Positions 46,566 through 59,244 of a DNA stretch of 64,000 nucleotides are shown here, one piece after another; positions within the stretch are counted from its first letter, which is position 1; each line of letters begins with the position of its first letter. Under the pieces are notes generated by a model, which was not told where the DNA came from, ran no database searches, and saw only the letters and a program-made list of their open reading frames with translations. The DNA lies in the NCBI GenBank assembly GCA_024036415.1, contig JAMWET010005530.1:122001-186000 (forward strand), written 5' to 3'. The stretch is from Prochilodus magdalenae (taxonomy: Eukaryota > Chordata > Actinopteri > Characiformes > Prochilodontidae). The translations under genes were made by a program, and so were the position numbers.

Positions 46566-47459
46566 TTCATTTGCATTTTGCTGCAGCTGGTCATATCTCA
46601 AACCTGTGTTTGAATCAGCTTCCAGACCTGCTTTCCATATATAGTGGCTAAAGCTAATGCTGCTATTAACCTGCAGAAATCTTTGACTAAAGACAATCAA
46701 AGATAGTTAAAGAAATAAAATAAAACTATCTGGTTTTACTATCTAATTTTTAATATAATTGTCAATATATATGTTGACTTATATATGTCATTTGACTGTT
46801 ACTGTTTTATTTAGAGAACTAGTTAGCAAGCTATGTAGCAAATCCAGAGCAAACATACCAGAACAGGATAAGTCAAAAAACAAAACACAAGCCAGGGTCA
46901 AACATCAAACAGAGAGCAAAATGAAACAGGCAAGGGAAAATCAGAAAGACAAAACCGAAGTACAAAAGAAGATCATAAGCCAGACAGAAACCATCAGATG
47001 CCCACTCAATAAGGCACTGGCAATACCTCACAACAGGGGTTAGCAAGCAATGGAGGATATATACAGAGAGTGAAATGATAAACAGGTGAGTTAAATCAGT
47101 ACTCACCGGATAGGGACCGGGATGGTAGCGCATGATTAGTGAAGTCTGGACATGTGATGATGATGTCATGTGGAAGTGGATTGTGGGAATTGTAGTTTCG
47201 GAGTGTTGGAGGTGGAAGGACAGCCCAAGAGCGTAACAGTTATTACTTTTAGTTTGCTTATCCATTTATGTTGTAAGATTTCTCCTCGGTTTATTATTTT
47301 TTTCTTAATTAAAACTTAATTGTTTTTTATTCTCTTTTTATGTATCTGTATTCAATTCCATTTTAATTTTCTTTTTAATTCCTTTAAGTAAATGGTCACC
47401 CTCAATGTATTTCTGAGTGAAGTAAAGGTTGATTGATTAATTGATTGATTGTGACCACC
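46566..47459. other. Unclassified, possibly DNA-transposon-derived sequence
   Basis: 46860-47230 is A/CA-rich followed by ATTGTGGGAATTGTAGTTTC, words often seen in non-autonomous fish DNA elements. AT-rich 47240-47400, then (TTGA)n at 47430-47450. Confidence 0.35.
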
Positions 47460-47725
47460 CTACTAGACAATACTACCTTGCTGGTTCACCTTGTAGATGT
47501 AACGTCAGAGACGATAGCACATCTCCTGCTGCACACAGGATGCCGTTGGCTGGATAGTTCTGGTTGGTTTAGTTCTCAGTGCAGCAGTGAGGTGTTTAAA
47601 CACTCCAGCAGCACTGCTGTGTCTGATCCACTCACAGCGCCAGCACAACACACACTAACACACCACCACCATATCATTGTCACTGCTGTGATAAGAATGA
47701 TCCACCATCCTAATTATATCTCAGC
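47460..47725. mobile_element. Foldback DNA element, copy D (central part)
   Basis: ACCTTGTAGATGTAACGTCA, GAGACGATAGCACATCTCC, CAGCAGCACTGCTGTGTCTG, CCAGCACAACACACACTAAC and AGAATGATCCACCATCC in family order. Terminal arms missing. Confidence 0.75.
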
Positions 47726-48869
47726 AAAGCAAACTCTTCTATTCTTTAGGCATTCAGGAGCTGGACAAAAGGCCTTGCACATGAAATTAGTGATGGACAT
47801 AATTTGATATTTAACAGGAATCAAATAATCATGTGCTTAATTATGATAAACCAATGAGTTGAGTCAGATTTGGAGGTTCTTACCGCTGGTTAACAAGAAG
47901 TTGGTTTGAAAAACATGGTGGCAAAATCTTTTCACCACGCTACTTTTATTAAATACACAGTTTTACACTGTACGATTTTCTGTTTCTGTTCTTTTCAGTG
48001 ACTTGTTAATTTAACAGATTCCTAAACTGGTTGTTAATGTTGCCCTATTGCCATTTTTGTCAGTCAGGAAAGAAATGAGACTCTAAGCAACCTAAAAAAA
48101 ATTCATTGTGTATAAGTATCATCACCAATAAGAATATAATTTATTTGTTAAAAATGCAATTTGTAAGATTTTTTTGCTCATAATATGAACTAACTTATCA
48201 ACAAAATGTGAAGGAATGACATCCTGACTTATGTCAAAGAAGTCAGCGTATTTTGTTGCTGTGGTATCTACTGAAGTTAGCATCTTGCCTTGTGATACTG
48301 CTTTGTGCCTCAAGGGGTGGTAGTGAGTCACTGTAGCGTTTATTTGATTCAGTCCAACATGAAGGGGTGAAGAAGTAGCACTGCTGCCCTGACAATGAAT
48401 TCTAAAGTCTTGTCAGTCATGCTGAAGGTGTTAACACCACCACCTGCTCCAAAAAAAGCAAACATAAGAAGTGATATTGATAAAAGCAGAACAAAGTTAA
48501 CACTGGCGTTGCCTCAAACCATTGGTGATGCTCTTGGCAAGTAAAGGGATGAAGTACAATGCTGAACTAGTTATGTTTCTTCTAGATGAGTAAGGAGCGA
48601 AGCAATTGGAGGAAGTACTATGCATTTCCTTGTTTCTTACAATAGTGGGCTGGGCACCACAATATTCTGCTGCTATATCACTCCCTATTCGTTGGAGCAT
48701 GAGTTTGACAGGTCATCTTGATTTTACAATTAAATGTTATGCAGTATTTAGTATATGCCTAGATACAAAGTTTGAGATTTACATTATGTGTTCCTCTTTG
48801 AGGGCTTAGTCTTGAAAAAAAGGGGGCTATAATAGTTACATAAGAGCCATTTCACAATAGGAGAAAGAC
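47726..48869. other. Unclassified intergenic sequence
   Basis: No gene. Overlapping frames on both strands at 48497-48809 match nothing known to me; an old DNA transposon is possible. Confidence 0.35.
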
Positions 48870-49085
48870 GGGTAATACTTTACTCCCATAACTTTGTATG
48901 CAATTGAGCTGACACATTCGCCCAAGGTGGATTACATATGCCAGTTCCAGGGACGGTCCCCCTGGAGTATATTTGGATTAAGTGCCATGCTCGAGGGCGC
49001 CATAGCAGGATGCTGTCAGTTGGAATCAAACTCATGACCTCTTGATTCATAAAGTTCGCTGAGCAGTGGCCTACCATCTCCTTGA
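48870..49085 (-). mobile_element. tRNA-derived SINE
   Basis: On the minus strand a B-box-like GAGTTTGATTCCAAC lies at about 49017-49031, with an eroded A-box side towards 49080. The body reads GATTACATATGCCAGTTCC and GGATTAAGTGCC on the plus strand, a common fish SINE body. Confidence 0.65.
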
Positions 49086-50130
49086 CTTATCAGAACAGCA
49101 ATGCAGGCATACTCCATACTTATCTGAAACAATATAAACATTATATGCATATGCATATGATGCATAAATGAGAAGTTATATGCATAACACAGAAATGCGG
49201 CTTGATTATTTATCATTTTAGAGTGTTCACAAGTTGTTAAACATGCAAAGCTACTGCACCATACATATAGATTAAATCAATTAACGCTCAGTCACAGTAC
49301 TGCAGTGGGGTTGCATTTAATTGCGCATAGACACTCACTGGTTTAGTACTGTTTACCTTTACTGTAGTAGTCATGCACTGGGGGAATGATGTAATTAGAT
49401 TTACATAACTAAGGTGTACCAACATGAAGGACCGAACCGGCAGCTAATTGGTTGCACAGGTGTTACCGCAATACTTCAGGATTATGCTCATTAAATGCAA
49501 GAGAAAGTATTCCCACAACAGGCCTGTAAAATACCTCCTTGTATTCGGGGGATACCATGTTTGTTGGCTCCTCCAGCATTGGCTGGTTACTAACTCACTC
49601 ACCATAATAGCGTTGATGTGAGCTTTAATGTTAAATGCTCTCGCACAACCCATCAAACTTGCCAGGACCCCCTTTATTTTAAAGTTTGCTCAGTACTGCA
49701 ATCCAGGGCCCAAGATTTAAGGCCGGTAGCTGGAACTCACAAGGTGTTTAAAACCAATGGTCCATGATCAAGGCACTTTTCAGCAATCTGTTCCAAAGTC
49801 CAGGCAAGACTGAGACCCACAGGATTAAGACCCACAGGCCTGGGTGTCGATACTCTAGTGATGCTCTCAACCTCCTCTTCGCACTAAAATGCGGGATTCA
49901 AGTAAATTAAAGTTATCTCAGTCCTGAAACACAGGTCAAGCTGACAAATCTGACTTTAGCCCTTTTCATTAGCGTATCACAATGAATGCAACTAAGTAAT
50001 GCAATGACACTCATGTAGAACTATCGCTGCTGGAGGGATTAGCTTTGAGAAAAGTGGGTTGGGTGAGAGACGTTAGATAAATTCATCCCACACTGTGTCT
50101 TCTGTGAGTATTTATTTATTTATTTTTAAA
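49086..50130. other. Unclassified intergenic sequence
   Basis: No recognised feature except a short (TTTA) run at 50110-50127. Confidence 0.4.
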
Positions 50131-50965
50131 TGTGTTTTGATTTATCAACCCGTCAGAGGCTGTGTTCCTGACTTGTTGACCCATCAGAGACTGTGTTCCT
50201 GATTTATCAACCCATCAGAGGCTGTGTTCCTGACTTGTTGACCCATCAGAGACTGTGTTCCTGATTTATCAACCCATCAGAGGCTGTGTTCCTGACTTGT
50301 CGACCAATCAGAGACTGTGTTCCTGACTTGTTGACCCATCAGAGGCTGTGTTCCTGACTTGTCGACCAATCAGAGGCTGTGTTCCTGACTTGTCGACCAA
50401 TCAGAGACTGTGTTCCTGACTTGTTGACCCATCAGAGGCTGTGTTCCTGACTTGTCGACCAATCAGAGACTATGTTCCTGACTTGTTGACCCATCAGAGG
50501 CTGTGTTCCTGACTTGTTGACCCATCAGAGGCTGTGTTCCTGACTTGTCGACCAATCAGAGACTATGTTCCTGACTTGTCGACCAATCAGAGACTATGTT
50601 CCTGACTTGTTGACCAATCAGAGGCTGTGTTCCTGACTTGTTAACCCATCGGAGGCTGTGTTCCTGACTTGTTGACCCATCAGAGGCTGTGTTCCTGACT
50701 TGTTGACCAATCAGAGACTGTGTAGCTGACTTGTTGACCCATCAGAGGCTGTGTTCCTGACTTGCCGACCAGTTGGACACTGTGTTTCAGACTTGTCAAT
50801 CAATCAGAGGCTGTATTCCTGACTTTTTGACCAATCAGAGGCTGTATTTTACAGATACCAACCAATTGGAGGCTGTTTTCCAGACTGGTCAACCAATCAG
50901 AGGCTGTGTTCCTGACTTGTCAACCTATTAGAGGTTGTGTTCTTGATTTGTCAACCAATAAGGGG
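50131..50965. repeat. 31-bp minisatellite carrying CCAAT motifs
   Basis: About 26 units of CTGACTTGTYGACCMATCAG plus AGRCTRTGTTC, exact 31-bp spacing for most of its length, more diverged at both ends. Roughly ten units read CCAATCAG, a full NF-Y (CCAAT-box) core; the others read CCCATCAG. Early units alternate between two sequence types, suggesting expansion as a 62-bp dimer. Non-coding. Confidence 0.95.
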
Positions 50966-51499
50966 CCAATAAACATGGAACAATGCTACGCCCCACGCAA
51001 AATAAAAGTTAGCCGGTGGGCTTGGTGGCAGGTACAGAGATCACCCACCAGGACAACTGGAACTGGACAGGAACCAAAGTGGTGGTGATGGAGAGGAAAG
51101 GCAGATCACTTATTACTATGTGTATTTTAGTATTTTATAGCACAAAATCCAGCAAAAACAAGCTAGCGATATTTTGGGAAATCTGTGAAAATGTTTTTTG
51201 GTATGAGGGGCTGGTTTTAAGAGCACAGTTTTATGAATGGTAATATTTTTAGCAGCGTGAGATCTGCACCATGCACCAACATGCTAGTGGAATTCAGTTG
51301 CTAATGCATATTTACATAACCCTCCGAAATGAACATATTTATGTTGAGCTCTGAGATTTTTATAATTAAGAGTTCCAGACAGGCAAGCCCAAAATCATCA
51401 TCTCTGCTTACAGTGTCTTGCCTAAAGGCTGCAGCATTAATCTTAGGTTGTGATGCTGATTTACATAAATAAACAAGCTCATAAAACATGCACTTTGGA
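50966..51499. other. Unclassified intergenic sequence
   Basis: Nothing recognised. Confidence 0.4.
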
Positions 51500-52010
51500 T
51501 TAAACTGATGTGCATAGATGGGTGTGTGTGTGTGAGTGTGTGTGCATGCATGCATCCCGTTATTGACCCTCTACTTTTACAGGCTTATGCAAAAAGGGCT
51601 AGGCTCCATTCCCTTTGCTATTGGATGCATTTGATCTTGCCGTTATGCCACTTCCCCACCCCGAAAAACCTGTGTTCTCTCGGTGTCCCGACATGACTTC
51701 CCCATCATAAATTACCCCCCCTTTCATTCTCAGGCGCAGAGTCAGTGAACTGGATCAGATAAATGTACGGCTGGAAAAGAAATCACTGCAGTACCTGGGG
51801 AAAGCAAGCTAACAAGGGCCGCCTCTGCTTGCGCTTCCAAATGCGTAAATTATTAATGCATGTCTGTTTGCGTGCTAGCTTCCACACTTATGCCATAGCA
51901 AATCCTCCCCAGAGATGACTTATGCACTAATAAGAATTTCTGGCAGATGCCTTAACTTTGAAAACTACACCAACTGGATCAGCAGAAAGCGATGAATCAC
52001 AAAATATCTT
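51500..52010. other. Candidate conserved non-coding block
   Basis: After a short GT tract (51521-51543) the sequence is unique, with CATTCTCAGGCGCAGAGTCA, GCGTAAATTATTAATGCATG and ACTTATGCACTAATAAGAAT. No open frame of note. Confidence 0.3.
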
Positions 52011-52574
52011 CGTGTGGATTTCAATTTCAATATCAGTTGTGGATTTCCAAGAAAAAATAAAAAAATGAAAAAGACAAGAAACGTCTTATGTCGTACATTC
52101 TGATTGAAAATGGTGCGGTATAGTGAATCCAAAGCAGTTTTCGCTTTCCCATAGCTACTTTCTACCCTAGTTGGAGTTCCTAAGGGGAATACCCCTCGAC
52201 ATACTTAAGGAAAGACGGATAGCGCTCTGAATTTACATAGATAGGAACTGGGTACAAAGTGAATCTGCAGAAATGTTGCTCATTTTGAGGCTGTTTTGAG
52301 GCAGATTTGCCAGAGTATCAGTTTTTCTTCTATTTTCAGAAGCTCTTTATCTACATAGTCTTTCTTTGCAGGCACACAGCAATCATTTCTAAGAACTTGC
52401 CATTTTATATAATAGGAATACATGAGGTTAGTTTGCAGAACACTTGTCCTATACACTACCACTGAGTAATACTGGCAACAAAAACCAGTGACACATGCTG
52501 GTAGAAGTGAACCCTCACAAGGGCTATGTGATATAATAATAACACACAGAGGTTCTGCTTTAATTTTCCCAGGA
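52011..52574. other. Unclassified intergenic sequence
   Basis: No gene. The minus-strand frame 52280-52684 (134 codons) crosses into the triplicated repeat and matches no protein. Confidence 0.4.
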
Positions 52575-53585
52575 CTGAAATGAAAAACTTGATAGGAAAG
52601 AAGGCTTTTAAGTTTGAGTGTCCTGGTCCTGCTCCCTGGAACGTTTGAGGATGAGATTCTAATGTTCATTTCCTCCTCTAACACCCCTGCCTTGACTCAG
52701 CCCATTAGCATGCTGTTCATGAGGTTACATAGGTACATTAGAGCAGGAGAAACATTACAATAGGGGTCAGAATTGGAACTAATCTCACTATACCTTTGGA
52801 ATTAAAGACATCCCCATCTGTTTCTACACAGTGAACATTTCAGATCAAATCCCACCCAAATAATGTTCACACCTTAGTGTCGGAATAACGCAGAAATCTT
52901 TAAAATACACCTGTAAATAAGCTTGTACTGAAAAACTCAATGGAAAAAAAAATTGAGTGTCCTGGTCCTTTCAGGTATACATTCTAATGTTCATTACCTC
53001 CTCTAACATCCTTGACTCAACTCATCAGCCCAGTAGCATGATGTTCATGAGGTTAAATGGGTTCATTAGAGCAGGAAAAACATTACATTACAGTCTGGAA
53101 AAATGGCAATCTGTGTGACAGTGGTACATCTGACTATACCTCGGGAATTCTACCAATTCCAAATCCACCAATTAAAGACATCGGAATCAGTTTCTCTATA
53201 ATAAACATTTTCAAATCAAAGCACCCTTAATACCTTTTACACCTCAACTTCTAAATAATCTTTCAAAAATCAGCTTGTAAAAAACTTGTACTGAAAAACT
53301 CAATAGGAAAGAAGGCTTCCAAGTTTGAATGTCCAGGTTCTGCTTTCTAGAACCTTTCAGGTTGACGTTCTACTGTTCTTTTTCTCCTCTAACATCCTTG
53401 ACTCAACTCATCAGCCCAGTAGCATGCTGTTCATGAGGTTAGATAGGTACGTTAGAGCAGGATAAACATTACAGTCTGTGTGGAACTGGAACTAATACCC
53501 CAGGACCACCACTTGGAAAACCCAAATCTGTGTAACAGTGGTATATATCACTATACCTTGGAAATCCAACCAATTCCTGAAGGAT
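52575..53585. repeat. Diverged tandem triplication of a ~350-bp unit
   Basis: TGAAAAACTYRATAGGAAAG begins units at 52581, 52929 and 53292. Each continues with GAGTGTCCTGGTCC-like, TCCTCTAACAYCCTTGACTC, GCTGTTCATGAGGTTA (52715, 53043, 53429) and ACAGTGGTA/ACTATACCT words. Unit spacing is 348 and 363 bases and divergence is substantial, so the event is old. Confidence 0.85.
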
Positions 53586-54776
53586 CATATTTTTTCTACT
53601 CTTAAATTCCTACTCGTGACATTGGTATGCTTTTATATGCCAAAAATTGTCATAATTCATTTTTATGTGACCACCTTTCCAACCTCTCCTCATCCCCTCA
53701 AAACCAGGCTGTTTGAAGCTGTGCCTTTAAAACAGGTAGTATGCTCAAACGCGCTCCATTCTAATTAGGTGCCAAAGGACTGTGCAGCACTCAAAAGGCA
53801 GTCGGGGCTGAAACACCTTTGACACAGTTGACAACTTGCTAAACTTCTGACGGCTGAATAGGTGGATATACAGTACCAGTCAGAAGTTTAGACATGGCTA
53901 CCCATGGAAGATATTCTTATTTTCAGTTTAATAATTTACTTTAAAATAGAAGTGAAGACATTAAACTACAAAATAACACTGATGGAATTATGCAGTCCAC
54001 CTTAAACACCTCCAAAATGGAACTTCACTGGATGATATAACAGCTTTCTTAGCTTGCAGTGGAGACTGAGATAAAAGTTTTTCTGAGCAGTTTTGGAGCA
54101 ATTCTGTCTGTCCATCAGAAATATTCACTAGACTGGAAGAGTAAGTAGAGCTTTTAAACTGGTGGTGACATGGCAGAAACAAAATGCTGTGGTACATATG
54201 GTATATATGGTATATCAGAATATTTATCTCACCACTCCTGTAATGGCACTTTTTATTCCTCATTTTCATGCTTACCTATATTTTATTTAATGATTTTAAT
54301 GATTAATGGTATTAATGATATTTTAATGATTATTAAATAATCTATTTTGGCTTTATTTTGTTTTTTACGTTTTTATTTTTTATCCCTTTTATTATGAAGC
54401 ACTTTGAATTGCCCTTGTGTATGAAAGGTGCTATACAAATAATCTTGCCTTGCCTATCAGTTGGGGCTGTTAAGTGTAAGTGAGTCTTTAAGATCACCAA
54501 CAACATCCATTTAGGTGGGTGTGTCTAAACGTTTGACCGTTACTGTATTTAAATGCATCATAACATCAATAAAAACTTAACTTTTTTAACAGCTTAGTTT
54601 ATATACGCTCTGTTGGGGAGTGAAGGGTACAATTTCAAACAATGTGAACAATGTAAGAATATTAATTTGTCCTAAAATATATTTTTAACATCCATTCATG
54701 TCATTCAGAGGTATACGTCTCAAGGCAAAATACTCCCACAAAAAGCAATTGCTAAACTAAACTAAGTCTGCCCTCA
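53586..54776. other. Unclassified sequence with one interspersed-repeat tail
   Basis: 54393-54445 carries GAAGCACTTTGAATTGCC and GGTGCTATACAAATAATCTT, a relative of the tail at 33290. AT-rich 54280-54380. No gene. Confidence 0.45.
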
Positions 54777-55517
54777 TCAGTCATAGCATTATAACCACCT
54801 ATCTACACTCACTGTCCACTTTATCAGCTGCACTTACTATATAGAGGTGCTTTGTAGTTCTACCATTACAGACTGTGGTTCATCTGTGTCTCTGTATACT
54901 TTGTAATCCACCCTTTACCCTGTTCTTTAATAATCAGGACCCCATTGGACCACCACTGAGCACGTACTATGCAGGTGGTAGATCATTCCCAACACTGCAG
55001 TGCTACTGATGGTGGTGGTGTGTTAGTGTGTGATATGCTGGTGTGAGTGGATCAGACACAGCAGTGCTGCTGGTTGAACACTGTGTCCACTCACTGTCCA
55101 CTCTATTAAACACTCCTACCTTGCTTGTCCTTGTAGATGTACAGTCAGAGACGATAGCTCATTTGCTGCTGCTGAGTTTGTGTTGGTCATCTTCTAGTCC
55201 TAGTCATCAGTGGTCACAGGACGCTGCCCACAGGTCACTGTAAACTAGCACAACACACACTTACCCACCACCACGACGTCAGTGTCACTGCAGTACAGAG
55301 AATGACCCACCACCCACACAATACCTGCCCTGTGGTGGTCTTGTGGGGGTCTTGACCACTGAAAAAAAGATAATGGTGGGACGCTAACAAAGTATGCAGA
55401 GAAACAGATGGACTACAGTCTGTAACTGTAGAGCTACAAGGTGCACCAATGTGGTAAGTGGAGCTGATAACATGGATGAAGGGAGATACACTGAGGTGGT
55501 TTTAATGTTATGGCTGA
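54777..55517. mobile_element. Foldback DNA element, near-complete copy E (reference copy)
   Basis: 741 bp. The left end TCAGTCATAGCATTATAACC is the near-perfect reverse complement of the right end GGTTTTAATGTTATGGCTGA. Beyond this 24-bp terminal repeat the whole left half (e.g. GTCCACTTTATCAGCTGCAC, CAGTGCTACTGATGGTGG) mirrors the right half (GTGGAGCTGATAACATGGAT, CCACCACGACGTCAGTGTCACTGC), so the element could form a long hairpin. No transposase. Copies are common in otophysan fish genomes in my experience; the superfamily is not established here. Confidence 0.85.
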
Positions 55518-56217
55518 GAGGCGTGCGCATTGTTTACAACATGCTTAAGCAGTTGAATAGCCTCCAGTGTCTGGTTTAGAATATTTGTAGTATACCCTTT
55601 AAGTTGTTTAATAAAATCACAATTATTAATATGACAAGATAACATTTGTTCCTCAATGCATATATCATCATTAGATACATTTGGAAAGCATTCCCGTACT
55701 GGAGTTGTGATTGTAAAGGTGCAACTGTACTGCCTCTAACTGCACATCAGCCCTTAATGCGTTTGTTTATTGATGTGTTTCAGGGCCATTACTTTGTATT
55801 TATGGACTTCTCCGTCCACATGCAGCCTCAGTAGACACTATAGTGAATGACAGCTTTCCTGACCCACATCCATCATCATGCATCTGCAGTACAGAGTGCG
55901 CGTGAATATGCATGAGTGCAGGACAGGAATGGGCTCCGTGATGAGCCGATAGGAGGGAGGAAGAACAGAGGGATGGAATGATTGATGGTTGCGATTAGAG
56001 ATGTAGCGTCTGATGCACTACAGAGCCATAGCTCCTCTCCCAGCTAAACTAAAGGTCAGATGGCAGCCTGGGATATCTGACGCTCTTTCCGATTCACTCT
56101 GTTCTGCTAGATAATGCCAGGCTGTGCAAATAAACAAAGCCAAACACCCCAATCATAATTTGTATGCAATGACATGACATCGTTGCCTGTACCAGCTCTA
56201 TAGCTGCTCCTTATCTA
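55518..56217. other. Unclassified sequence, partly a candidate conserved block
   Basis: 55840-56215 is unique and balanced (CATCATCATGCATCTGCAGT, GAATGGGCTCCGTGATGAGC). No coding potential. Confidence 0.35.
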
Positions 56218-56304
56218 CTCGTGCCAGCACAACACACACTAACACACCATCTCCACCACCATGTCAGTGTCACTGCAGTGCGAATAATGATCCAAATAAT
56301 ACCT
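56218..56304. mobile_element. Foldback element fragment, copy F
   Basis: GTGCCAGCACAACACACACT then ACCACCATGTCAGTGTCACT and AATAATACCTG, a piece of the right half, cut where the tandem array begins. Confidence 0.7.
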
Positions 56305-56604
56305 GACAGGGACTTGTGTTTTTCTATATAGTGCTTTTCTGTAAAGCTGCTTTGAGACAACATTAGTTGTAAAATGTGCTATACACATAAATGATTGATT
56401 GATTGATTGATGGATGGATGGATGGATGGATGGATGGATTGATTGATTGATTGACAGGGACTTGTGTTTTCCTTTACCTTTCTATATAGTGATTTTCTGT
56501 AAAGCTGCTTTGAGACAACATTAGTTGTAAAATGTGCTATACACATAAATGATTGATTGATGGATGGATGGATGGATTGATTGATTGGTTGACTGGTTGA
56601 TTGG

Positions 56605-56642
<38 letters not shown>

Positions 56643-57150
56643 AATTGATTGACAGGGACTTGTGTTTTTCTTTACCTTTCTATATAGTGCTTTTCTGTAA
56701 GGCTGCTCTGAGACAACATTAGTTGTAAAATGTGATTGATTGATTGATTGATTGATGGATGGATGGATGGATGGATGGATGGATGGATGGATGGATTGAT
56801 TGATTGGTTGATTGGTTGATTGGTTGATTGATTGGTTGATTGATTGATTGACAAGGACTTGTGTTTTTCTTTACCTTTCTATATAGTGCTTTTCTGTAAG
56901 GCTGCTCTGAGACAACATTAGTTGTAAAATGTGCTATACACATAAATGATTGATTGATGGATGGATGGATGGATTGATTGGTTGATTGATTGGTTGATTG
57001 GTTGATTGATTGACAGGGACTTGTGTTTTTCTTTACCTTTCTATATAGTGCTTTTCTGTAAAGCTGCTTTGAGACAACATTAGTTGTAAAATGTGCTATA
57101 CACATAAATTATTAATTGACTGATTGATTGATTGATTGATTAATTGATTG
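56305..57150. repeat. Five-unit tandem array with embedded (TTGA/TGGA)n tracts
   Basis: Units start GACAGGGACTTGTGTTTT at 56305, 56453, 56651, 56850 and 57012. Each carries TATATAGTGCTTTTCTGTAA, AGCTGCTTTGAGACAACATT, AGTTGTAAAATGTGCTATAC and then a tetranucleotide tract of variable length and type (TTGA, TGGA, TTGG). Minus-strand frames full of SINQ/PSIH repeats are by-products of these tracts. Confidence 0.9.
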
Positions 57151-58354
57151 TGATGTGTCACATAGCATGTAACAGAGTGGAACGGAATGCTGGGATAGTG
57201 CTAATGAACACCTGGTTCATGTTCATATTTCCCTTCTATTAGTATGAATTTAAATTAAATACCGCTTTCAGCATCTTCCATCATGTGTGTTACCACCTCT
57301 TCACAGGTTGGCTGTTTTAAAGCCGTCTTGCTGCCCTTGTCTGTATAAATTTCAACACACGGTGGCTTTGTGGCCACAGTATAGCTTTAATTTTAGGTAG
57401 TAATGGTGCAATTCTGTATGGCGCGCTGTGACATGCTCAGTAATTGAACTGTGCCGAGCGCTGGTGCTGTGGTACTGGTGCTGTGTGCATACCTCCATTA
57501 AAAATAATGGTTGCCTCCAGTGCATGGTGCCCCTAAAAGTGATATATTATACCTCATTTCCACCACTTAACACAGTTCTCTGGGTCTTAATAAAATATCT
57601 GTGGCATGCTTTGGTCAAAACAACCCAAGAATAAAGCACCACAGCTCCCTTCTCACCCTGGTTAAACTGCTCTGGTCAGAACAGCCGGTTTGGCAGTTCT
57701 CTTGAAAGGTATTGACCTGCTGCTCACCCTGACCCCCTTTCCATGGACATGCCAATGTCAGTACGCATCAGTGTCTGTGTTTGAAATAGCCTAATGTGTA
57801 CTATAACCTGCATACCGCACTGGGATATACCCAGTACTGCACTCTTCATCGGTAGCATGCAGTACTGTCTCCGGTATATGATAAAAGCTGTGTGCCATAA
57901 TACAGACACTTATTAGCATATACGTGTATCTGTGTTTATATATGTTTATGTGCCTGTGGCACTTTAAAAAACACCCCAGACCATGACGGTGGGCAGGATG
58001 GTGTTTCCTACTCATTTCCAAAGCCACAAATACACCTTGTCAGCTTTGGACTGGTCATTGTGGTAAATCTGTGTGGATTCCAAACACACCTGCTTTCCTC
58101 CCTTCATGGGTCATTTCATTTCATTACACTGGTAGTTTTAACATGAGCTAGTCTTCCTGAATAATAAACAGTGTCTCCACACGGAAACCTGAAATGCTGA
58201 GCTGACTTACTGAGTTGCTGAGATGAGTTACTGTTTTATCCATGTTGTGCAGAAAATAATTTTTTGTTACAGACAAAGTAATCACACCCACCCAAAGACC
58301 AGCTAAGGATGCGGGTGTGGCCTCAGCCGTTGTCAAATTTCTTTAGTTTAGTCA
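57151..58354. other. Unclassified intergenic sequence
   Basis: No gene or named repeat. Confidence 0.4.
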
Positions 58355-58770
58355 TTATTAGAACGACTTGAATCCAGTATATGTGGTTGTGTCCTTCTGA
58401 AACAGCTTCATACTCCTTCATAATCTGTATGTGAGCCGTATGTAAGCAGTGAGGCCCTACAGTAGTCAGCACCATTGGCAGATGGCTGCACAGTGCAGGA
58501 CTACATACACGCCGGCCATTACGACGAGTGTCACCAAAAACTGTAATGGTGTCATCCCAGGTTGTCATGGAGTGACTCAGAATGGCAGCAGGTCATCATC
58601 AGTCCAGCTTTTGTCTTACTGAAGGCAACCAGCAAATCTATGTGTGGAGGCACTATGGTCAGCGCCAAGGTGAGTGATATGTTGTCATATATCACATGTC
58701 TAGAAGGTCTGGTATCATTCCACCTCCACCCCTCAGCTTTGTGTCTGACAAAGTGGTCAGCACACATGTT
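58355..58770 (+). mobile_element. Internally deleted Tc1-like element, copy 6 (opposite orientation)
   Basis: Plus-strand relic: HSAGLHTRRPLRRVSPKTVM, then LRMAAGHHQSSFCLTEGNQQ and IYVWRHYGQRQG, then the family deletion junction (GLVSFHLHP). Both terminal repeats are lost or eroded. Confidence 0.65.
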
Positions 58771-59184
58771 GAAGTTTTTGATAACTATAGCTGGACGTGG
58801 CCATCAGAAATATTTTTTATCAGTCAACAACAGAGCAGATCCTGTGTGTGGCTATTAACTTTCGCATAAAGCTAGCAGCTAGCTAACACACTGTAGGAGC
58901 ATAGCGTTATTTACACTGAATAAACAACAGCACAATAAATACACTGTGCACAGGATGATTGACAAGCTACAGTCAAAGCATTTCACTTATCAGTCCATGA
59001 CTAGATGCTAAGCCAGAGATTATTAAAAATGTACATCCATCCACAGCCCTCTGGTGGCTCGGGCCCCTAAACGTCTTTTTATACTGCTTATACCAAGAAA
59101 CGGCCCTGAATACAAGGTTTTGCTGAGCCTCTAATGCTCTGGTCCCCAACGTGAGGTAATTCAACTTTCCTATGCTCTTTGTCT
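58771..59184. other. Unclassified intergenic sequence
   Basis: Nothing recognised. Confidence 0.4.
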
Positions 59185-59233
<49 letters not shown>

Positions 59234-59244
59234 TTCTCTCTCTC
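59185..59244. repeat. (CT)n microsatellite
   Basis: CT dinucleotides with one TG and one TT interruption. Confidence 0.95.

Noticed and set aside
52280..52684. 134-codon minus-strand frame
   Set aside because: Crosses from unclassified sequence into the triplicated repeat; the other two repeat copies do not keep the frame.
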